From Hymenobacter chitinivorans DSM 11115 (GTDB lineage: Bacteria; Bacteroidota; Bacteroidia; Cytophagales; Hymenobacteraceae): a stretch of 64,000 bases of DNA. The position numbers and the translations under genes were made by a program. Within the stretch, counting starts at the first letter, position 1; the number at the start of each line of letters is the position of its first letter. Positions 53,749-60,762 of this stretch are shown here, in pieces. Location: NCBI RefSeq assembly GCF_002797555.1, contig NZ_PGFA01000001.1:1674001-1738000 (forward strand), in the 5' to 3' direction. A model generated the notes under the pieces. It saw only the letters and a list, made by a program, of their open reading frames with translations. It was not told the origin of the DNA and ran no database searches.

Positions 53749-54117
53749 TCAGGCGTTCTTGAGGATGAAGTCGGAGGGAATATTGAGCCGCTCGTACAGG
53801 CGCTTGGCGAGGTCCAGCGTGACGCGGCGCTTACCGCTCAGGATCTGGGACAGGCGCCCGGCCGGCACTTCCAGCAGCTCGGCCAGCTCCTTCTGCTTGA
53901 GGCGCATCTGCTGCCGCTTCAGCTCGATCATCTCGGCCAAAGAGGTCGGCAGCGTCGGGATGGGCAGCAAGCCTAGTTGGCCTTCGTACGCATCCAGGGC
54001 CACAATCAGCTCCCGAAACTCGGCTTCCAGCGCCGGATTGCCTTCTACTCCAGCCGCTGCCAGCGCATCGAGGCGGCGTAGGGCCGTGCGATAGTCAGCA
54101 GGAGTGTGGAGCAGCAT
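53749..54117 (-). CDS. HigA-like HTH regulator, apparently without toxin partner
   Basis: A 122-residue protein from the ATG at 54117 (MLLHTPADYRTALRRLDALA); a GTG at 54153 would add 12 residues and crowd the transcription start. The N-terminal half (ADYRTALRRLDALA, EFRELIVALDAYEGQ) resembles COG5499/HigA-type antitoxins. The C-terminal half is an XRE-family helix-turn-helix (about 60-115; MRLKQKELAELLEVPAGRLS, then QILSGKRRVTLDLAKRL). HigA is normally encoded next to a HigB toxin, but no toxin-sized frame is found on either side. A strong promoter and an inverted repeat lie directly upstream, which suggests autoregulation. Confidence 0.85.
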   Translation of the reverse strand: MLLHTPADYRTALRRLDALAAAGVEGNPALEAEFRELIVALDAYEGQLGLLPIPTLPTSLAEMIELKRQQMRLKQKELAELLEVPAGRLSQILSGKRRVTLDLAKRLYERLNIPSDFILKNA

Positions 54118-54171
54118 GCAACAGGAGTTAAAACGGGTTGGCGCGGGCAACACTTACCCGCTTAGGAGCTG

Positions 54172-54202
54172 CAAAGCTACAACACAGTTTTGATTTGGCA
54201 AA
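54172..54202 (-). promoter_or_regulatory. Promoter of the HTH regulator
   Basis: On the minus strand: -33 TTTG (plus 54199-54202), 19-bp spacer, -7 TAGCTTTG (plus 54172-54179). This is an ideal Bacteroidota promoter, about 55 bases upstream of the regulator start. Confidence 0.75.
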
Positions 54203-54207
54203 CAAAA

Positions 54208-54242
54208 TTTCGCTTTTGAAAAGAATCTATTCCAAAGCGAAA
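54208..54242. promoter_or_regulatory. Candidate operator: inverted repeat upstream of the HTH regulator
   Basis: TTTCGCTTT (54208-54216) and AAAGCGAAA (54234-54242) are exact complements separated by 17 bases. The site abuts the -33 box of the regulator promoter. Spacing is wide for a single XRE dimer, so it could be two half-sites for two dimers or a pdxA 3' structure. Confidence 0.5.
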
Positions 54243-54248
54243 CAATGC

Positions 54249-55310
54249 CTACTCCGTGCGTCCCCCCCGCGGCGCCGGGCCGGGTACTAACGGCTTGAGC
54301 CCCGCATACTTCTGGCGCTGCCGAATCAGGTCGCAGGCCATGTAAACGGCTTCGCGGAAGGAGGTTTCGTCGGCCTTAAACTGCCCGGCCAGCCCGTAAG
54401 CCGTGCCGTGGTCGGGGGAGGTGCGGATAACCGAGAGGCCGGCCGTGAAGTTGACGCCCCGCTCGAAGGCAATGGTTTTGAACGGAATCAGGCCCTGGTC
54501 GTGGTACAAGGCCAGGGTGGCATCGAAGGAGCGGTACTGGCTGGTGCCGAAGTAGCCATCGGCCGGGAAGGGGCCGTACACGAGGTGGCCTTCGCTGAGC
54601 AGCTGCTCGATGACGGGCGTCACGGTATCCGCTTCCTCGGAGCCCAACAGGCCTTTTTCGCCGGCGTGGGGGTTGAGGCCCAGCACGGCCACCCGGGGCT
54701 TGTCGATGCCAAAATCCCCTTTCAGCGACTTGAGCAGAATCCGCAGCTTGGTAGTGAGCAGCTCCTTGGTCAGGCGGCCGGGCACGTCTTTGAGGGCCAT
54801 GTGGCCGGTGGCGGTGGCTACGCGCAGGTCCTCACTGGCCAGCAGCATCAGGCTTTCGGGCGCGTCGAAGAAGCTGGTCAGAAACTCGGTGTGGCCGGGG
54901 TAGCGGAACTCATCGGACTGGGTGTTTTCCTTGCTGATGGGCGCCGTGACGAGGCCGTCGAGCAGGCCGGCCTTCAGGTCGCGGGCGGCGGCCAGCAACG
55001 ATTCGCGGGCGGCGCGGCCCGAGGCGGCGGTAGGCTGGCCGGGTGTGAGGGTGTAGTCTTCGTCCCAGCAGGTCACGGCGTTGGGCTTGCCGGGGTCAAT
55101 GTCGGCCGCGGAGCGTACCTGGCGGAAGGTGAGGGGCGCGCTTTGCTGCTTATCGGCGGGAAAATCGTCGAAGAGCACCGTGGCCGTACCGTAGACCACC
55201 GGCGTGCAGTACTTGAGCAGGCGGCTGTCGAGCAGGGTTTTATAAATGATTTCCGGCCCGATACCGGCTAGGTCGCCAACTGAAATACCGAGGCGGGGAA
55301 GAGTACTCAT
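54249..55310 (-). CDS. pdxA: 4-hydroxythreonine-4-phosphate dehydrogenase
   Basis: A 353-residue PdxA that oxidises 4-phosphohydroxy-L-threonine in DXP-dependent pyridoxal phosphate synthesis. Visible blocks are LGISVGDLAGIGPEII, GHTEFLTSFFDAPESLMLLA with the conserved His, LGLNPHAGEKGLLGSEE, YFGTSQYRSFDATLALYHDQ (metal/substrate site) and RTSPDHGTAYGLAG. It is a zinc- or magnesium-dependent dimer in characterised species. Its presence means the organism makes B6 by the DXP route. It is followed by the HTH regulator and preceded by a palindromic repeat. Confidence 0.95.
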   Translation of the reverse strand: MSTLPRLGISVGDLAGIGPEIIYKTLLDSRLLKYCTPVVYGTATVLFDDFPADKQQSAPLTFRQVRSAADIDPGKPNAVTCWDEDYTLTPGQPTAASGRAARESLLAAARDLKAGLLDGLVTAPISKENTQSDEFRYPGHTEFLTSFFDAPESLMLLASEDLRVATATGHMALKDVPGRLTKELLTTKLRILLKSLKGDFGIDKPRVAVLGLNPHAGEKGLLGSEEADTVTPVIEQLLSEGHLVYGPFPADGYFGTSQYRSFDATLALYHDQGLIPFKTIAFERGVNFTAGLSVIRTSPDHGTAYGLAGQFKADETSFREAVYMACDLIRQRQKYAGLKPLVPGPAPRGGRTE

Positions 55311-55355
55311 GGGATTTGGTGCTTGGGGGAGAAGCTTGGTACTGGATTAATTAGG

Positions 55356-55518
55356 AACGTCATGCTGAGCTTGTCGAAGCATCTCTACTGCAATGGTAAT
55401 GGATTACTTTGGCGGGAGAGATGCTTCGACTGCGCGTTGCTCCGCTCAGCATGACGGATGCCATTACAACGTCAGCCCGCGAGATGTCTCGCGTTGCTCG
55501 ACATGACGAGCAGCTGAC
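55356..55518. repeat. CGTCATGCTGAGC palindromic intergenic repeat
   Basis: The left arm is CGTCATGCTGAGC ... TCGAAGCATCTC (55358-55385); the right arm is GAGATGCTTCGA ... GCTCAGCATGACG (55418-55456). A partial second unit (GCGAGATGTCTCGC, GTCAGC/GCTGAC) follows to the pepA stop. It fills the pdxA-pepA spacer. Very similar palindromes occur in many bacterial genomes. Confidence 0.8.
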
Positions 55519-56972
55519 TACGCGCGGTTTTTGAGGAAATCATACAGCAGGCGCACGGTGGTGCCGGTGCCGCCTTTGCCGCGGTAGGAGTCGGGGGCCA
55601 GCAGGTAGGCCGGGCCGGCAATGTCGAGGTGAACCCAGGGGTAGCCGCCGGTGAAACGCTCCAGAAACTTACCGGCCGAAATGGCGCCGGCTTCGGCCTT
55701 GCCCAGGTTGTTGATGTCGGCAATGTCGGACTTGATGTGCTCGGCGTATTCCTCCCACATCGGGAATTCCACGACCCGCTCGTGCACCCGGTTGCCGGAC
55801 TTCTTGAGCTCGGCCATCTGGTCTTCCGAAGCCGTGCCCATGGCCACGATGCCTTCCTTGCCGATGGCGCGGGCCGCTGAGCCGGTAAGCGTGGCAATAT
55901 CGACTACAAACTCGGGGTCATATTTCTGGGCAAACGCCAGGGCATCGGCCAGGATGAGGCGGCCTTCGGCGTCGGTATTGAGCACTTCCACGGTCAGGCC
56001 GCTGTACATCGTCAGCACGTCGCCGGGGGCAAAGGCCAGGCCGCCGGGGCGGTTGTCGGTGGCGGGTACCAGGCCGATGACGTGGAGCGGAACCTGGTTT
56101 TTGGCCAAGGCGTACAGCACGCCGGTTACGGCCGCCCCGCCCGACATGTCGCACTTCATCATGTCCATCGAGGCCGGGGTAGGCTTCAAACTCAGGCCGC
56201 CGGTATCGAATACCACGCCCTTGCCGACCAGCACGTAAGGCTTGGCGTTGGTGGCGCCCTCGGGCTTGTACTCCATTATAGTAAACGTAGGCGGCTCGGG
56301 GCTGCCCTGGTTCACGGCCAGCAGGCCGCCCATGCGCAACGCCTCGATGCGGACCAAATCCAGGATTTCGGTGTGAAAACCGGCTTCCTCGCCGGCGGTG
56401 GCCATGCGCTCGGCAAACTGCTCGGCGTTGAGCTTGTTGAGCGGCATATTAATCAGGTCCCGGGCCAGGAACACGCCCTGTAGTACGCCATCCAGCTCCT
56501 GCAATTCCTTGTCGGTAGCGCCACCCACCACGTGGATGCGGGTCAGCGCGGCGGCTTCCTTGGATTTCTCGTCGGTTTTGTAGCCCTCAAACTGGTAGGC
56601 CGTCAGGGCCAGGCCTTCCACCAGCGCCAGGGCCAGGGTCGAATCGGCGTGGCCCGACAAGTCCTGCACGTAGAGCTCGGCTACCTTGGCGGCCTTGAGC
56701 TGGGCGTGGAGCTGGTGGCCGCTTTTGCGCACGGCTTCGGCCGTGAGGTGCACCGTGGGCTTTTCGGCGGCTACCACGAAGTAGTGCTGGTGGGAAAAGT
56801 GGTTGACCGTAATCAGCTTGTTGTCGGCGGCGAGCTGCGTGGCAACGTACTGGCGGGCAGCCTCGTGCAGGTCCTGGATAGGCGCGGGAAGTTCCTTGGT
56901 GCCGGCGGGCAGCAGGAAGACGGCGGTGGCGTGCTCGGGCAGGGCAGCGGCGGTGGCTAGTTGAATCGACAT
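55518..56972 (-). CDS. pepA: Leucyl aminopeptidase (M17)
   Basis: A 484-residue M17 cytosolic aminopeptidase with two zinc or manganese ions. The C-terminal catalytic domain (about 170-484) has VGKGVVFDTGGLSLKP, MDMMKCDMSGGAAVTGVL (metal ligands) and the family signature NTDAEGRLILADAL. The catalytic Lys and Arg are in KGVVFDTGG and EGRL. The N-terminal macro-like domain is shorter and divergent, as in other Bacteroidota. In E. coli PepA is also a DNA-binding protein in recombination; nothing here indicates that role. It is separated from pdxA by repeats. Confidence 0.94.
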   Translation of the reverse strand: MSIQLATAAALPEHATAVFLLPAGTKELPAPIQDLHEAARQYVATQLAADNKLITVNHFSHQHYFVVAAEKPTVHLTAEAVRKSGHQLHAQLKAAKVAELYVQDLSGHADSTLALALVEGLALTAYQFEGYKTDEKSKEAAALTRIHVVGGATDKELQELDGVLQGVFLARDLINMPLNKLNAEQFAERMATAGEEAGFHTEILDLVRIEALRMGGLLAVNQGSPEPPTFTIMEYKPEGATNAKPYVLVGKGVVFDTGGLSLKPTPASMDMMKCDMSGGAAVTGVLYALAKNQVPLHVIGLVPATDNRPGGLAFAPGDVLTMYSGLTVEVLNTDAEGRLILADALAFAQKYDPEFVVDIATLTGSAARAIGKEGIVAMGTASEDQMAELKKSGNRVHERVVEFPMWEEYAEHIKSDIADINNLGKAEAGAISAGKFLERFTGGYPWVHLDIAGPAYLLAPDSYRGKGGTGTTVRLLYDFLKNRA

Positions 56973-56981
56973 AGACGGGCG

Positions 56982-56989
56982 TATCTTTG
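56982..56989 (+). promoter_or_regulatory. Possible rsmA promoter -7 element
   Basis: TATCTTTG on the plus strand, 150 bases upstream of the rsmA ATG and just outside the divergent pepA start. The long leader keeps confidence modest. Confidence 0.4.
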
Positions 56990-57139
56990 GGGCGAGTTAG
57001 GGCGCGCAAGGTAGGCAGCCTTTGGTAGAACTGAAGTATAAGAACCCCGAACCGGGCGGTTCGACTCCTTTATCTTCCCAACGGCAGCGGCGGCTCTTTC
57101 TTTTTCCTTTTACGCTGCATCGGCGCACATTTCTGCAAC

Positions 57140-57997
57140 ATGGACCACGTTAGCCCCAAAAAACATTTAGGCCAGCACTTTCTGGCCGACCCTAACATTG
57201 CGCGGCGCATCGTGGAGTCGTTGCGCCTGCCCGACGGCGTGACGGAAGTGCTGGAAATCGGGCCGGGCATGGGCGTGCTGACCGGCGACCTGCTCAAGCA
57301 CCCGGAATACCGCACCACGGTGGTCGAAATTGACCGGGAATCGGTGGAGTACCTGGGCCGCAACTTTCCGGCCCTGGAAGGCCGCATTCTGTCGGCCGAC
57401 TTTCTGAAGCAGGACCTCAGTAAGCTCTTTCCCGAGCAGCCGCTGGCTATTATCGGCAACTTTCCCTACAACATCAGCAGCCAGATTTTCTTCCAGGTGC
57501 TGGCCCACCGCCAGCAGGTGCGCGAGGTAGTGGGCATGATTCAGAAGGAAGTGGCCGACCGGCTGGCCGAGCCCCCGGGCTCCAAAACCTACGGCATTCT
57601 GAGCGTGCTGCTGCAGGCTTTCTACACCGTGGAAATGCTCTTTACCGTGCCGCCCCACGTCTTTATTCCCCCGCCTAAGGTGCAGTCGGCGGTGGTGCGG
57701 CTTACCCGCAACGCCACCGAGCATCTGGGCTGCGACGAGAAACTGTTTTTCCAGGTGGTGAAGCAGGCCTTCCAGACCCGGCGCAAAACCCTGCGCAACG
57801 CCCTGAAGCCCTTCGGCATGGGGGCCGAGGCGACAACCAACCCCGTATTTGAGAAGCGCGCCGAGCAACTCAGCGTGGCCGATTTCGTGGAGCTGACCAA
57901 ACACGTGGAGCAGCACCGCGTTATTGCTCCGCCGTCGGTGAACAATGCTAAGTCCCGGCGCGAAAAGAACGTAGTCGACGAAACTGAAGAAGAATAA
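57140..57997 (+). CDS. rsmA: 16S rRNA dimethyladenosine transferase
   Basis: A 285-residue RsmA/KsgA that dimethylates A1518 and A1519 of 16S rRNA using S-adenosylmethionine, a late step of 30S assembly. The start is KKHLGQHFLADPNIARRIV. The SAM-binding motif I is VLEIGPGMGVLT, the acidic motif is VEIDRESVE, and the catalytic NFPY motif is IIGNFPYNISSQ. The C-terminal helical domain is complete and ends in a charged tail. The next gene starts 24 bases after the stop, so the two are co-transcribed. Confidence 0.97.
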   Translation: MDHVSPKKHLGQHFLADPNIARRIVESLRLPDGVTEVLEIGPGMGVLTGDLLKHPEYRTTVVEIDRESVEYLGRNFPALEGRILSADFLKQDLSKLFPEQPLAIIGNFPYNISSQIFFQVLAHRQQVREVVGMIQKEVADRLAEPPGSKTYGILSVLLQAFYTVEMLFTVPPHVFIPPPKVQSAVVRLTRNATEHLGCDEKLFFQVVKQAFQTRRKTLRNALKPFGMGAEATTNPVFEKRAEQLSVADFVELTKHVEQHRVIAPPSVNNAKSRREKNVVDETEEE

Positions 57998-58020
57998 GCT
58001 TCGCTAACCCCGCTGTAAGG

Positions 58021-59034
58021 ATGAGTGAACCTGCCCTGCCTCCCGAACCTAGTCAAGCCCGCCGCCCCGCCGCTGCCGCCTCGCTCTGCCTCTGCGTCGA
58101 TGAAATGCACCCGTCCTTGCCCGAGCTGCTCGAGCCCCTGGGCGTGACGCTGCACTTCCGGCCCGATCTGAAAGCGGCCGAAATTCCGGCCGCCCTGGCC
58201 GCCCAGCCCTATGATGGCCTGATTGTGCGCAGCAAGCTGCGCATCACCGCCGAGCTGCTAACCCACGGCCCGCACCTGCGCTACGTGGCCCGGGCCGGGG
58301 CCGGGGTCGACAATATTGACGAAGCGGCCCTGGCGGCGGCCAAGGTGACGCTGCTCAACGCGCCGGAAGGCAACCGCGACGCGGTGGGGGAGTACACGTT
58401 GGGCTTGCTGCTGGCCTTGTTTCGCAATATTGTGCGGGCCGACCGGGAAGTGCGCCAGGGCCTCTGGCAGCGCGAAGCCAACCGGGGCGAGGAAATTGCC
58501 GGCAAAGTCGTCGGTATCCTGGGCTACGGCCACATGGGCGCCGCTTTTGCCAAGCGCCTGAGCAACTTCGGCTGCACCGTGCTGGCCCACGACCGAAACC
58601 CCGACCACCCCGGCGACCATAACGCCATATCGGTGAGCCTGCGGGAGCTGCAGGAGCGGGCCGACGTGCTGAGCATCCACATTCCCTACGAGGCGGCCAA
58701 CAAGCACTTCGTGAACGATGAGCTGCTGGGCGGCTTCCGCAACCCGATCTGGCTCTTGAATACGGCCCGGGGTGAGGTGCTCGACCACGCCGCCCTGGTG
58801 CGCGGCCTGCAGAGCGGACAGGTGCGGGGCGCCGCCCTCGACGTGCTCGAAAACGAAAAGCTGGCCACGCTCACGGAAACCCAGCGGACCAACCTGGACT
58901 TCCTGCAGACCTCGCCCAACGTCATTTTTTCGCCCCACATCGGGGGCTGGAGCTTTCAGTCGTACCGCCGTATAAATGAGGTGCTGGCCCGTAAAATCGG
59001 AGAATTTCTGCGCGGGGCGGGAGCGGCCCACTAG
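58021..59034 (+). CDS. D-isomer 2-hydroxyacid dehydrogenase (phosphoglycerate dehydrogenase-like)
   Basis: A 337-residue NAD-dependent D-2-hydroxyacid dehydrogenase. An N-terminal lid domain (VRSKLRITAELLTHGPHLRY, RAGAGVDNIDEAALAAAKV) precedes the Rossmann motif (VVGILGYGHMGAAFAKRLSN). The catalytic triad is the Arg of LNTARGEVLD, the Glu of DVLENEKL and the His of FSPHIGGWS. Ala/Pro-rich residues 1-25 precede the domain. It lacks the C-terminal ACT domain of full-length SerA and so resembles short SerA or glyoxylate/hydroxypyruvate-type enzymes. Substrate not certain; serine synthesis is the most likely role. It follows rsmA in one unit. Confidence 0.9.
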   Translation: MSEPALPPEPSQARRPAAAASLCLCVDEMHPSLPELLEPLGVTLHFRPDLKAAEIPAALAAQPYDGLIVRSKLRITAELLTHGPHLRYVARAGAGVDNIDEAALAAAKVTLLNAPEGNRDAVGEYTLGLLLALFRNIVRADREVRQGLWQREANRGEEIAGKVVGILGYGHMGAAFAKRLSNFGCTVLAHDRNPDHPGDHNAISVSLRELQERADVLSIHIPYEAANKHFVNDELLGGFRNPIWLLNTARGEVLDHAALVRGLQSGQVRGAALDVLENEKLATLTETQRTNLDFLQTSPNVIFSPHIGGWSFQSYRRINEVLARKIGEFLRGAGAAH

Positions 59035-59054
59035 CAGAAATTCCCGCGGGTTCG

Positions 59055-59062
59055 TATATTTG
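59055..59062 (+). promoter_or_regulatory. greA promoter -7 element
   Basis: TATATTTG, a perfect TAnnTTTG match, 75 bases upstream of the greA ATG and upstream of the leader hairpin. No clear -33 partner. Confidence 0.6.
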
Positions 59063-59077
59063 TCTTAAACCTGTTCC

Positions 59078-59117
59078 GGAGAACGGTCGGCCCCGCTGAC
59101 CGTTCTCCTTGTTTTTT
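59078..59117 (+). terminator. Terminator-like hairpin in the greA leader
   Basis: GGAGAACGGTC (59078-59088) and GACCGTTCTCC (59098-59108) form an 11-bp perfect stem with a 9-base loop, followed by TTGTTTTTT. It lies between the greA -7 element and the greA ATG (59137). It may end the upstream dehydrogenase transcript, attenuate greA, or both. Confidence 0.85.
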
Positions 59118-59136
59118 AGCAAACCCATCCCCCGAC

Positions 59137-59610
59137 ATGGCTACCGTAAATTACTATACCCCCGAAGGCCTGCAAAAGCTCAAAGACGAGTTGCAGGACC
59201 TCAAAATCCGCGGCCGGGCCAAAGCAGCTGAGGACCTGCGCGAAGCCCGCGACAAAGGCGACCTGAGCGAAAATGCCGAGTACGATGCCGCCAAAGAAGC
59301 ACAGGGCCTGCTGGAACTGAAAATCTCCAAGCTGGAAGAAATTGTCGGCAACGCCCGCGTTATCGACGATACCAACATGGACGTGACCAAGGTGCTGATT
59401 CTGAGCAAAGTGAAGCTCAAGAATCTGAAGAACAACATGATTCTCGACTATCTGCTGGTGGCCGAGGAAGAAGCCAACCTGGCCGCGGGCAAGATTTCGG
59501 TGAAGTCGCCCATCGGCAAAGGCCTGCTCGGCAAGTCGGCCGGCGACACGGCCGAAATCACCGTGCCCGCCGGCAAGCTGCAATTCCAAATCCTGGAAGT
59601 AAGCCGCTAG
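59137..59610 (+). CDS. greA: Transcription elongation factor GreA
   Basis: A 157-residue GreA that rescues backtracked RNA polymerase by stimulating cleavage of the 3' end of RNA. The N-terminal coiled coil ends in the acidic tip that reaches the active site (EARDKGDLSENAEYDAAKEA, with Asp and Glu of DLSENAEY). The C-terminal FKBP-like domain (VKSPIGKGLLGKSAGDTAEI, then TVPAGKLQFQILEV) is complete. The start MATVNYYTPEGLQKLKDEL is canonical. A terminator-like hairpin sits in its leader, and a palindromic word-repeat element lies downstream. Confidence 0.97.
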   Translation: MATVNYYTPEGLQKLKDELQDLKIRGRAKAAEDLREARDKGDLSENAEYDAAKEAQGLLELKISKLEEIVGNARVIDDTNMDVTKVLILSKVKLKNLKNNMILDYLLVAEEEANLAAGKISVKSPIGKGLLGKSAGDTAEITVPAGKLQFQILEVSR

Positions 59611-59612
59611 GT

Positions 59613-59808
59613 GGCGAATGAGTGAAGTGGTGAATGAGTGAGTTTTCATTCCTACACAAAAGGGCGAAGCCGGCGGCTTCGCCCTTTTGCGTTTTGCCCC
59701 GTACTTTGGCCAGCAGTTAATGGGCAGGTGAATGAGCGAAGTACTGGAACAATACTTCGCTTGCCCACTCCTGCGTTAACTCACTCATTCACTTACTCAC
59801 TCATTCAC
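59613..59808. repeat. 8-nt-word nested inverted repeat, greA-HIT spacer
   Basis: The outer left arm (about 59616-59644) and outer right arm (59778-59806) are both 29 nt and built of GAATGAGT/GTGAGTAA-type 8-nt words in opposite orientation. Inside them lie a greA terminator (59658-59688) and a second inverted pair: TGGGCA + GGTGAATGAGCGAAGTA against TACTTCGC + TTGCCCA, whose left arm is longer by 8 bases. The right outer arm ends 2-5 bases before the HIT gene ATG. Confidence 0.8.
59658..59688. terminator. greA terminator
   Basis: AAAAGGGCGAAGCC (59658-59671) and GGCTTCGCCCTTTT (59675-59688) form a 14-bp perfect stem with a 3-base loop, with A and T tracts on both sides. Confidence 0.92.
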
Positions 59809-59810
59809 AG

Positions 59811-60719
59811 ATGCCTTCCATCTTTTCCCGCATTGTTTCGGGCGAATTGCCCGCCTATAAAGTTGCCGAAGACGAGCACCACCTGGCTTTTCTCGACATC
59901 ACGCCCCTGGTGGAAGGCCACACGCTGGTGATTCCCAAGCGCGAGGTCGACTACATTTTCGACATGGCTCCCGACGAGCTGGCGGCCCTGCACCAGTTTG
60001 CCCAGCGCGTGGCCAAGGGCGTGAAGGAGGCCGTGCCCTGCAAGCGAATTGGGGTAGCTGTTATTGGCCTGGAAGTGCCCCACGCCCACATTCACCTGAT
60101 TCCGATGACCAAGGTGGCGGACATGAACTTTGCCAACCCCAAAATCAAGGTGGAAGAGCGGCGCATGAATGAGCTGGCCGCTGCCATCAGTGCCCAGGTG
60201 CCCAAAGCTGGCGGCACCTCCGCCCAGAATAACGAGGTGAAACCCCTGGCCAGCAAGGCCGAGCGGGAAACCATCGAAGCCAATGAAACCACCGAAAACA
60301 AAGAAGCTTCCGCCGCTCCGGCCGCTACTGACGCCACCAGTCAGCAGCTCCAAAGCCTGACCAAGGGCCTGCACTTCGTCAGTGATTCGGACGCACCGCT
60401 GGAAGTAGTCAGCTTCGCCGCGCCAGCCGGGGCGCTGACCGACGCCGAGCTGCTGCAGCTCACGGGCCAGCCGGCTGGTACCAAGGTTGAAACGGTGGAC
60501 GTAATGCAGTTCCTGCGCAACCACACCGCCGACGACGGGGTGCTGGGCGACCCGGCCCTTGCGAACCGCTACAAGGCCCTGCAGATGTTTCTGAAGCAGG
60601 AGTTGGACGAAACCAAAGTATACCGTGTGGGCACCGGCCCCCAGGTGCAAGCCTACGCCCTGGGCCGGACCACCGATGGCAAACTGGCCGGCTTCAAAAC
60701 CGTGCTGACCGAAACCTAA
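59811..60719 (+). CDS. HIT-family protein fused to a nuclease-A-inhibitor-like domain
   Basis: A 302-residue two-part protein. Residues 1-~125 are a HIT domain (FSRIVSGELPAYKVAED, VEGHTLVIPKREV) with the catalytic triad EVPHAHIHLIPM (His91, His93, His95), giving nucleotide hydrolase or transferase activity on substrates such as AMP-lysine or Ap4A. A Lys/Glu/Ala-rich linker (about 130-178) follows. Residues ~180-302 resemble the NuiA family of DNA/RNA nuclease inhibitors: LTKGLHFVSDSDAPLEVVSF, LLQLTGQPAGTKVETVDVMQ, RYKALQMFLKQEL, ETKVYRVGTG and AGFKTVLTET. NuiA from Anabaena inhibits the non-specific nuclease NucA. A HIT-NuiA fusion is not one I know. No nuclease partner is nearby. The start is fixed by the family sequence. 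Confidence 0.88.
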   Translation: MPSIFSRIVSGELPAYKVAEDEHHLAFLDITPLVEGHTLVIPKREVDYIFDMAPDELAALHQFAQRVAKGVKEAVPCKRIGVAVIGLEVPHAHIHLIPMTKVADMNFANPKIKVEERRMNELAAAISAQVPKAGGTSAQNNEVKPLASKAERETIEANETTENKEASAAPAATDATSQQLQSLTKGLHFVSDSDAPLEVVSFAAPAGALTDAELLQLTGQPAGTKVETVDVMQFLRNHTADDGVLGDPALANRYKALQMFLKQELDETKVYRVGTGPQVQAYALGRTTDGKLAGFKTVLTET

Positions 60720-60762
60720 GCGGTAAGCAACCAGTTTTCGGCATCCCAAACCGCTCTGTCGT

